Shown here: positions 56,055 through 64,000 of the stretch, in pieces | Position numbering within the stretch: the first letter of the stretch is position 1 | Layout of the letters: each line of letters opens with the position of its first letter | Source: Albizia julibrissin | Taxonomy: Eukaryota; Streptophyta; Magnoliopsida; Fabales; Fabaceae | Assembly (NCBI GenBank): GCA_037074505.1 | Contig: CM073489.1 | Coordinates: 36,021,058-36,085,057, forward strand | DNA length: 64,000 nt | Reading direction: 5' to 3' | Translations under genes and position numbers: made by a program | The notes under the pieces: model-generated | What the model saw: the letters and a program-made list of their open reading frames with translations, nothing else | Told to the model about the DNA's origin: nothing | The model's database searches: none

Positions 56055-57431
56055 GGACCTGTTTAGTAGGGGGAAGAGGGGAAAGGAAAGGGAAGATCAG
56101 CAACTTCTCTTATTTGATATATTATTAGTATTCAATTTTTTAAGAAATTTAAGTTTTTGGGTCCACCAATCTTTCTTTAAATATGGGAAGATAAGATCCC
56201 ATTAAAATTAGTGAAAACTCAAATTCCCTCTATAAACTATGAAGGTATCAGACATATTTACCCTCATAAAACATTTATTTTGTTTTTCTCTTACTTCCTC
56301 CAAATCATCTAAAAGCACTTAAAGCCAATATTATTTGTCTCAACACAAGGTTAGTTTCTTAACAAAAATATGACATAACTGCATATTATTTAATGGTTCT
56401 TGTGGCTTTGGCAGAGAATAGGAAGGAAGCCAAAACTGTGCCAAAAGTTTGTGGTTTGCCATTGATCATTGGAATGTTACATACAATAACATGGAGGACA
56501 AAGAAAAAACACTGTGTGGTAATTTTGATGTCGATGTACATGCTCGTCAAAGTAAAAGTTGTGGGTGTTTTGGTGAAAGATTTGTCGTTGATGTTGTGGC
56601 TTTACTCACTACTCATTAGCGAAACTTCTCATGGGCCATGATACAAGCAGTAACCTCGTCTAGTTCCCTTGTTTTACCATTTAAAAATAGGAGATTTTTT
56701 TTTGTGGTGAAATAAATGCGACAAATTCAAATTTGATAAGAAAAGATTTTACAAAAATTTGTGTGGTTATGATTATTAGACATAATTAGTTTGTACCATG
56801 TATTATGGATACACTTGAGTGATGAAGGCTTCACTTCCAGAATTTGAGTAAGTTACTTGACAGTAGAATTCAAATATAAAATCACTCGAGTGATCCATAT
56901 CACTCAAGTGATTTTTATGATTACTTGAGTGATCTCACATATCGTTTGAGTGATCATGATTTCAAGCTTGATTTTTTTAATATTTTTTTAAAATCATTTA
57001 GATATTGATTATCTTGTCCCTACCATTAATATCAAGTTTAAAAGAGAATTATAGGTTATTAAAATTGAATCAGGTTATTAAACTTAAATTAGAGTTTAAA
57101 CGACATCCAATGGTCATATTCTAGAAGTTCAACAAAACACAATCTTTTATTCTAATTTATTATTTTTGTTTAATTTTTTAAGCATATTATTTATGGCCGC
57201 AACTTTTATTTTCCTTCACTTAACAAAAAATAATATTTTTCCTTTTTATTTTTAATAAACTACTTTTCAGGGTAAAATAGATATTTCTCATTTCTTTCTC
57301 AACTACCAACCCTCATTTTTCTTCCTACCAAACAATACATCTTCCCTCACCCTTCACAATCTTCCCTCCCCCATCCTTCCCTTCCCTTAAATTCCTTTCT
57401 CTCATCAAATTTTCTTTATACCAAACGGCCC
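56055..57431. mobile_element. Non-autonomous element with TTA target duplication (PIF/Harbinger-like)
   Basis: Left end GGACCTGTTTAGTAGGGGGA; inverted right end GGGCCGTTTGGTATAAAGAA. TTA flanks both sides (56052-56054 and 57432-57434). Purine-rich GGGGAAAGGAAAGGGAAG near the left is mirrored by CCTTCCCTTCCC near the right. 1.38 kb with no transposase. The short frame at 56393-56641 inside it has no recognisable domain. Confidence 0.65.
56800..56965. repeat. Cluster of ATCACTCAAGTGAT-type palindromes
   Basis: Within about 160 bases the phrase (A)CTTGAGTGAT or its inverse ATCACTCAAG/ATCACTCGAG occurs at least five times, partly as full palindromes (CACTCGAGTG, CACTCAAGTG). It lies inside the TTA-flanked element. 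Confidence 0.7.
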
Positions 57432-57810
57432 TTAGATTTATGTGTGTGTGTGTGAGAGGGAACAAGCAGTCTAGATGAAGCCATATCTATTATCTAAAGA
57501 TGTGAAAAATTACCATAAAAAATAATTTATAAAAAAAATAAAAGAGAAGAGAAATTAACATCATATTGGTGCAATCTGTTGGTACTTGGTAGTTGGTACT
57601 GGCTGAGCCTGCTATGAATATTATATTAATCAATACCAACTATATAAAGAACTAGATGTAACACGATATGCTATACATATATATATAACAATCTAGTGTT
57701 ACACATATGTGATTGATTGATATATCTTGTTTGGTCGCTGTCCGAAGCCTGATGTCTGAAATTCTGAATAAAATCCAGGACAAGTAAATTCTCTTGTATC
57801 ACCATCTTCT

Positions 57811-59763
57811 TCAGATGATGCTGCTGCTCTTAATTTCCCTTCTTGAGCATCTATATCTAAGAATTACATAAGAAATGAACCTGTAGAACAAGATGAAGCA
57901 AACCATGACCCCCACGTTTTTCCACCTACTACTTTCCTCACCATACCCTTCTTCCTTAAGCACACTCGCTCCAGTCACCATACATGACCCAAACACGTAC
58001 CCCAAGCACTTTCTTGAGTCGGAGAACTCATTTATCAGAAAACCTTCAAAGGGATACTTAAACAGAGATATATAGTGCATGAGAATCCAGCACTTTGGGA
58101 TTTCGTTCTTTGATATGAAGTAGCCTGAGAACAAGAAGAATGATCCTATCACACCACTGATCACTGAGTTCCCGACAATGAAATTAGGCACCAGAGTACT
58201 GAAACATACCACAATTGAATTTGCTGTATAAAGAATTAGCCAAATTAGCAGCAAGAAGTACAAAAATGATGTGAAATTCCTGTTCAGCCCCACAAGCCAG
58301 TATAAGGGTACGGTGAATAGAATGGCTAGGATGAGTAGAAATGGCAAGTAAACAAGACCATTGGCAATGGTATAAGATGATACTCTGTAGCTACCACATG
58401 AGGTTTCCTTCATTAGAATCTCCCTTTCTTGCAGAAAAATTGGTAGAGCTTCTATTGTGCTTGTTAACAAAAATGTTAGTATAAAAGCAAATAGACCCAC
58501 CGTTTCTACAGCTCCCACTAGATCATCCTTAAGATTACAAAAGATGGATCCCAGAATGAGCCCGGACATGAGCATCTGAATTGTCCTAAATGGAAATAGC
58601 TCCTTTGTGCGAAAGATGTTCTTGAAGAACCTGTGAGTGAGAATCATAGCTTCTCTCATTCTAGAATTTGCATAATCACAAGATAATTCAATTCCCGTAT
58701 CGACGGTGATTTGCTTATTAGTCTCAGTAGACTGTTGAAAAAGCTGTCGCAGGGTACACCTACCACTTTTACTCTCATCTTCTTCATCTTCAAATTTCTT
58801 TTGTTGCCCAGTTACTGGCAAATGCGGGGGCATTTCATGCTGAACTGGTTTGCATTTTTGTTGTTGCCGAATGGTTTCTATAGATTCAATGGCAAATTCA
58901 ACTACATTAACGTGAAGAGGAGGATCTAGATCCATTAGTCTCATATTCACAATCAGCAACTCCACATTCCCATGGTGTAACACACAGCCATTGGCTAACA
59001 ATAATATAGAACTAAACAACTCCACTATTCTGAACCCAGGCTGATGGATACTAAGGATGATAGTTCTTCCCCTTGAGTCAGCCATCACCTTAAGCATATC
59101 AATGATTTGCAGTGCAGAAGTACTATCAAGCCCAGAAGTGGGTTCATCCAGAATCAACACCTTTGGATTGTGTATGACTTCAACACCTATAGAAACTCGC
59201 CGTCTCTCGCCGCCGGATATGCCACGGTCTCTTTCATCTCCAATGCGAGTCCCAGAAACATGGCTGAGTCCTAGTTCATGAATCAGTGACTTGACCTTGG
59301 AGAAGAGTTGATCTCGAGAGATCTTTAGCCTCAGCTTTGCAGTGAACATCAAAGTTTCTTCAACAGTAAGTAAGGGAAACAGAGTATCTTTTTGTGTAAC
59401 ATAACCTGAAATCTTGCTGAACTGAGCTTTATCTGCAGGCTTCTGGTTCACTAAGACAGAGCCACTTTGTGGAGTGACTTTACCAGCAAGAATCTCAAGC
59501 AGGGATGATTTTCCAGCTCCACTTGGCCCAACTATGGCCAGAATTTCCCGTGGCTTGGCTTGCAAGTTCACGTCCTTGAGCACATGTCTCACTCCCCTGC
59601 ATTTTTGTGCTTCCTCTTCTGGTTTTTGAGTTTGAACATTATCTTCTTCCTCATTCAGTTGTGGAGTTTTCCTAAAAAGTTTCAAAGAGTTGAGCTTGTT
59701 TTTCCGTGTGCGGATCTTGTAGTGAATGCCTATTGCTTCAACCTCACAACCTTCTTTCACCAT
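57811..59763 (-). CDS. ABCG5: ABC transporter G family half-transporter, ABCG5-like, intronless
   Basis: 650 residues, the usual length for plant half-size ABCG proteins (nucleotide-binding domain first, then six membrane helices). Walker A GPSGAGKS (79-86), Q-loop in YVTQKD (Gln124), signature ISGGE (182-186), Walker B VLILDEP (202-208) and H-loop SIHQPG (His240) are all intact. The linker (about 285-355) is hydrophilic. The membrane domain starts near NIFRTKELFPFRT and includes LFAFILTFLLTSTIEALPIF, YTIANGLVYLPFLLI, ANSIVVCFSTLVPNFIVGNS and GSFFLFSGYFISKNEIPKCW; YISLFKYPFEGFLINEF is conserved. Beginning (GCEVEAIGIHYKI), IVEFAIES-like linker (VVEFAIESIE) and the C-terminal YGEES...YRFISYVILR match Arabidopsis ABCG5 as I remember it, a plasma-membrane transporter needed for seedling cuticle. 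The protein must dimerise to work. The ATG at 59761 is the first in the frame. Confidence 0.95.
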   Translation of the reverse strand: MVKEGCEVEAIGIHYKIRTRKNKLNSLKLFRKTPQLNEEEDNVQTQKPEEEAQKCRGVRHVLKDVNLQAKPREILAIVGPSGAGKSSLLEILAGKVTPQSGSVLVNQKPADKAQFSKISGYVTQKDTLFPLLTVEETLMFTAKLRLKISRDQLFSKVKSLIHELGLSHVSGTRIGDERDRGISGGERRRVSIGVEVIHNPKVLILDEPTSGLDSTSALQIIDMLKVMADSRGRTIILSIHQPGFRIVELFSSILLLANGCVLHHGNVELLIVNMRLMDLDPPLHVNVVEFAIESIETIRQQQKCKPVQHEMPPHLPVTGQQKKFEDEEDESKSGRCTLRQLFQQSTETNKQITVDTGIELSCDYANSRMREAMILTHRFFKNIFRTKELFPFRTIQMLMSGLILGSIFCNLKDDLVGAVETVGLFAFILTFLLTSTIEALPIFLQEREILMKETSCGSYRVSSYTIANGLVYLPFLLILAILFTVPLYWLVGLNRNFTSFLYFLLLIWLILYTANSIVVCFSTLVPNFIVGNSVISGVIGSFFLFSGYFISKNEIPKCWILMHYISLFKYPFEGFLINEFSDSRKCLGYVFGSCMVTGASVLKEEGYGEESSRWKNVGVMVCFILFYRFISYVILRYRCSRREIKSSSII

Positions 59764-61290
59764 TGAATTATGAAATTCATTCGGCTCTCTTCGTTTCTGC
59801 TTCAGCTACAAAACTGCGAAGCAATGACTGGTTCGAAGGGATTCTCGTCAACAAAAGTGCAAAGCCAGTGAGGTCCACGGACTTACAAACTTGGTTCACG
59901 GGCACTTGTTCTACATATTTCTCTTCCACTGTGATACAATTTGACATGGAAAAGTAGAATGGATCACGTGAATATTCTCAACTTTTCATTATATTATTGG
60001 ATAGCTATAGCCCATAGGCTATACTGTAAATGGTTTTGGAGTATGCAACCTCACAAGTACGACGCATGATTTTGACACATAATCACAGATGAGATGATAA
60101 AAACTGAAGGGCTAATTTTTTTAACTATTGAGAAACACGAGGTACATTCTGGTATGGCGTTTAGCAGATCGTAGGATGCTATGAATGGAAACAAACAAGA
60201 ACCAGTTCCTTTGGGGACTTGAGTTTTGTGGTTAGGATTTCTTAATTCTAGTTTCTCTAAAACCAATTCAACCCAAGTGTATAATTTAGCAATTGCATTG
60301 ATTTTATATATATCTTCGTAGACACACATATGGGCAATGATGGCTCTATTTTAACTTGGTGAATTTTGGTCAGATAACATTCTTCCAAAAGCCATGACTA
60401 TACCACACACAAGAAGCTGGTGGTGGGAAACATCCAAGGCAAAATTGCTGCAATTAATCAGCCATTTAAAACCTCTGCAGATTGGCCTGCTCATTGATTT
60501 TGATTTCTGGAGAGAGTGAGGACATTATTCATAGTAATTATATCCGCTTTCTCAGATTAACGTCGCTTGAGAATTTGTTAAAACTTAAAAGTCACATGTG
60601 CAGATATCATTATCAGCACCTTCATATGTTTATAAGAGATAATGACATTAAAAGAATAACAATGTATATGAGACTCGCGTAATAGTTTGAATCAAGTTGC
60701 TGGGAATGTTAGGAGTTGGTGGGACAGAATGTAAAGTACATATATTCCATATAAATTTTGAGCAGCATGTATTTATAAAGGAAGTTGAATGTATTTATAT
60801 ATAAAGGGCTATATTTGAAATTTTGGGGGTGTTAATTTTTGTCATTGTCGCAAGGCGTTTGGTTTTATATAAAAAAAAAAGGAACAAGCCTGGGCTCCAA
60901 CATATGATTCAGTGTGACAGAGGAAGCACCCGTGACCTCTTTTCCAATTATTTCATTTTATCAGTCATCCACATCTCTCCCAAGTGCCTCTTGCCCCACC
61001 CACTATTAACATGTCATCATCACTTCCAAATTTTCTATACGTTACCATTAATATAATAATACCAAATAATATTTATTAGAAGCCCAAAATATCTCTTTGC
61101 CTTGCCCATGAGTCTCTCCCCCCCCCCCCTTCTCTCTCACTAAAAAAACTAGGTTTTTATCAACATAATCACTGTCCCACTCCGTTATTAGTGAACTTAA
61201 AATACTATAGAATTGGAAGAAACTTTGATTGATCACTCAATGGAAAGTAATGTCCTGTTCATAACTTGGTGGTATCAACTCGCGGTTTCT
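59764..61290. other. ABCG5 upstream region and intergenic DNA
   Basis: The ABCG5 promoter and leader lie here. No TATA box could be fixed with confidence. Short frames at 60051-60329 and 60823-61056 have no recognisable features. There is a C-run at about 61119-61129. Confidence 0.4.
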
Positions 61291-61299
61291 TTAAAATAT

Positions 61300-61450
61300 T
61301 GTGGGTATTTGGAATATGGATTGTAACTTTTAAAGGTGTTTTATAATAGTAATTTACGGTATATGAGGTAGGTTTTATGATATATGAGATGAGTTTTGTC
61401 TCCACTTACATAAATCATATTTATAAAATAAATGTAAACTATATCAAACA
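61300..61450 (+). mobile_element. Strongly diverged MITE of the ACGGTCTACGAGGT family
   Basis: GTAATTTACGGTATATGAGG, TAGGTTTTATGATATATGAG and TTTTGTCTCCACTTACATAA follow the order of the family consensus (TTTACGGTCTACGAGGT units, then GATTTATCTCGATTTACGT). The termini are not recognisable. Suggests the family is older than the duplication. Confidence 0.5.
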
Positions 61451-63790
61451 TTGACATAATGAATGGCTTGGACCTACGAGGGCTTAAAAATAGGGAGAAT
61501 TGTTAAAAAAAATCTTATAAATAAATTAATTGTTAATTGCTACCATTGTACATGGTGGGTGATAAGTTACACACTGATGGATGATATTTTGCACACGAGG
61601 GATAGTGTTTGCACATTCTCAATGATAAATTTTACACATATGAATAATATTTACACATAAAAGATGTTTGTTTACATCCGTAATATAAATCAGTAAATAA
61701 TTTTTTTACAATATATTTTTAAACCATTTTCCCTTAAAAATATATGATCACTTATTTGTCTTCGGGATTCTTCTGTGATTATGATGTGACCCTGCATATT
61801 ATATATATACTTGGAAGACGCCTTCTTCCCTGAAGGACATAATTGCAGGAATAAATATTATATATTAATGCATTTTGTTTGTTTGTTATGTGAGCTTTTT
61901 ATGTGAGAGAATTATTTAATTATAAATTAGGGGATTAAGAGGATTCGGTGGCACTGTTTCAGTAACCTTTCCGTCGTCATCACCCGCTACTTTTTTTAAA
62001 AGTAAATTATAATAAGAATCTAAATAAAAAAAATAAAAAAATAATCTCCTAAAATTACAAAATGAAAAAATGATTTTAAGGAGTTGTCAATATAGGTCTC
62101 TCAAATTATCAATGACTAATACCTAAAGTTATTAATTGAATCATTTTTTTATTTTACGATTTTAAAAAATTATTTTTTTTATTTTTTATTTTATTTAAAA
62201 CCTTATTATAATTTTTTTTTATTTCCCGTAAAGAGTAATGTGTGTCATAACTCATAAGTCGTGTCACGAGAGCTCTCACTTTCTCTGTTTAGGGATGCTT
62301 CATGGAGCCTGTGACCATGCCTTGCATTACAATGCGTTTCTCTTCCAGGTGATTCCCTTCTCGGTTTCGGTTTTATTATTATTATTATTTATTTTATAAA
62401 TTAAGTTATCTTTTTATTTTTATATTTTTTATTCTATAAATTAAGTTATCATTTGATAATATGTGTATTACATTTTAAATTGGAGCTAAACCGTATATAT
62501 CATAATATTAATCATAATTATATAATGTATAAAGTTAATAACAAAGATGATCATAATAATAATAATAAAATATTATTTTTCAATTCTAAATCAATTCGTA
62601 TGATTATTATGGCCTTATTAGCCGTTAAATGATTATTTTAAATATTAGATTATGAAAAATTTAACTAATATAATAATATATTTTAAATTTATTTTTTTAA
62701 AAAAAACCAGGAATTCCCGGTTTCGTCCCGGTATCAAATTGGGACCGGGATTGGGGGATCCGGTCCCGGTCCTAGATTTAAACACCCCTAATCTTAAGCA
62801 TAATCCCCTTTAAATTTTATTTTTTGGAAAAAAAAAAGAGGGATAGTCACTAACATTTTAAAGATATAGGACGATATGCCACCTACACAGAACAATCCAT
62901 GCCACGGGGAAAGAGTTTTAGTACCTATTTTTTGGATAGGCACTAAGATTTGAAATGTTTAGATTTAATTTTTTAATTTTTGATTTTTTTAAAAAAATTA
63001 TTTTAATAGATACAAAATTTAAAATAAAGATAATCTTTTAAATAAAATTTTTTTTAAAAAATAATTTTTTTATTTAAAAATCACCTATTTTAAAAAAAAT
63101 TAAATATAAACTGTCTAGATCCAAATTTAAACGATATGGACAAGCTCTTATTACTTTACATAAAGGCTTTGTAGCTTAGTGATTAAAAAAAAAAAAGATT
63201 ACCACAATAATAGAGCGTACCCTTTTAATGCAACTTCACATAAAGCTCACGTATTTTTATGTCGTTAGTGTCTGTTGTGTAGGATGCAAGTATATTTGGA
63301 TCCAAATCCCTTTATCGCTTTCTTCTTTTTTTTTTGGTCAAAAGTCCCTTATCACTTATTCGATCCCTCATTTTTGCACATATATATTACATATTATATA
63401 CTGATTGTTTAACTTTACTGACTTAAATAATATTTTATTTTATCTTGACTAAACCCAAACTCCATATACTCGTATCCAAGTATTAACCCCACTAACCCAT
63501 AAGCATCCAAGGAACAGCACTCTCTCCCACCCATCCTCACTTTGATCGATTGGCACCTTTTATAAGCAGTAATGATGCAGAAGCAAGATATGTAGCTTAT
63601 TGTGTGTTAGTCTGATTTTACATACATATAGAGTTAAAGTTTTCGTTGAAAAGTAAAATACCCTTATAAGGTTTTTTTATATTCAATGTTGGTCTTAAAA
63701 GTGTTAAAATAAAACAATGTTGCTCATTAACGGTAAAAAGTTAACATGCAACGTCAATTTTTAATGGGTTAGCATTCGTTTTTTAACGGT
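61451..63790. other. AT-rich intergenic DNA, nothing recognised
   Basis: Long AT homopolymer-rich stretches (for example 62130-62220 and 62940-63110). A GGGACCGGGATTGGGGGATC-like phrase with CCCGGTTTCGTCCCGG at about 62716-62770 resembles the GC-rich subterminal part of the hAT element at 37862-42067 and may be one end of a relative. No gene or RNA feature. Confidence 0.4.
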
Positions 63791-63799
63791 ATGAGGCAA

Positions 63800-64000
63800 T
63801 ACAACAACAACAAAGCCTTTATCCCACTAGGTGGGGTCGGCTACATGGATCGCACGACGTCATTGTGCTTTATCAAAGACCATAGATTTCGATATATTAT
63901 TAATTAAAAGGTCTCTTTCAATAACCTCATTGAGCGTTCGTTTCGGTCTTCCTCGACCTCGTTTGACAGGACTCCATACTGCTTGATCAACCTTTCTCAC
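63800..64000 (-). mobile_element. 3' end of an RTE-type LINE retrotransposon (window-truncated)
   Basis: On the minus strand the sequence reads GGTTGATCAAGCAGTATGGA, then the region coding the end of the reverse transcriptase/3' tail, then GTAGCCGACCCCACCTAGTG, GGATAAAGGC and a short TTGTTGTTGTTGTA tail ending at 63800. This GACCCCACCTAGTGGG block followed by a (TTG)n tail is, from memory, characteristic of plant RTE-clade LINEs. Only the final 200 bases are inside the window. Confidence 0.8.

Noticed and set aside
56393..56641. 82-codon frame inside the TTA-flanked element
   Set aside because: Hydrophobic but without any family pattern; most likely chance.
1..64000. CRISPR arrays, operons and bacterial-type features
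   Set aside because: The DNA is plant nuclear; the repeats found are transposon-related or microsatellites without regular spacers.
1..64000. tRNA and rRNA genes
   Set aside because: No cloverleaf with A and B boxes was convincing by eye; phrases such as TTCGAATCC near 26010 lack the rest. A covariance-model scan would be decisive.

Overview
This window is nuclear DNA of a flowering plant, most likely a eudicot. It is AT-rich, genes are spaced 5-15 kb apart, introns follow the GT-AG rule, and intergenic space is full of class II transposons, MITEs and retroelement remains. The protein families (NF-YB, PMT, TBL, PLS-PPR, ABCG) are land-plant families. I cannot name the species.

Five genes look intact. 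In order they are: an NF-YB7-like CCAAT-box transcription factor (9110-9760, minus); an eight-exon PMT26-like Golgi methyltransferase (11864-15589, minus); a four-exon trichome-birefringence-like (TBL14/15/16-type) O-acetyltransferase (26843-29260, plus); an intronless PLS-class PPR protein with E/E+ domains (35801-37543, minus); and an intronless ABCG5-like half-transporter (57811-59763, minus). A sixth, small basic 61-residue ORF at 34020-34205 is also probably a gene.

The main structural event is a direct duplication. Unit A (about 26676-42800) carries the TBL gene, the small-peptide gene and the PPR gene. Unit B (about 42806-55660) is a second copy in the same order and orientation, and every gene in it is broken. 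TBL-B keeps only exon 1, split by a MITE. A 5'-LTR-bearing copia fragment replaces exons 2-4. The small-peptide copy has a 1-base frameshift. PPR-B has two nonsense codons, a frameshift and an altered stop. Comparing the units shows filled and empty sites for many transposons, among them a 4.2-kb hAT element with a perfect 8-bp target duplication (unit A only) and several MITEs (unit B only).

Outside the duplication: positions 1-8600 hold degenerate repeats, including two inverted LTR-like arms and a TTA-flanked element filled with a GGN-rich satellite. 17.8-23.2 kb is a decayed PIF/Harbinger transposon with both its Myb/SANT-like ORF and its DDE transposase, and its first ORF is interrupted by a GC-rich nested element with a perfect 84-bp palindrome. 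56.0-57.4 kb is another TTA-flanked element. The last 200 bases are the 3' end of an RTE-type LINE on the minus strand.

The genes do not form a pathway or operon. PMT26 and TBL proteins both modify cell-wall polysaccharide in the Golgi, and ABCG5 exports surface-lipid precursors, but nothing here suggests that linkage matters. I found no convincing new biological system. The most unusual items are the one-sided decay of the duplicated block, a MITE family carrying tandem ACGGTCTACGAGGT units, and a tandemly duplicated exon in the TBL gene.
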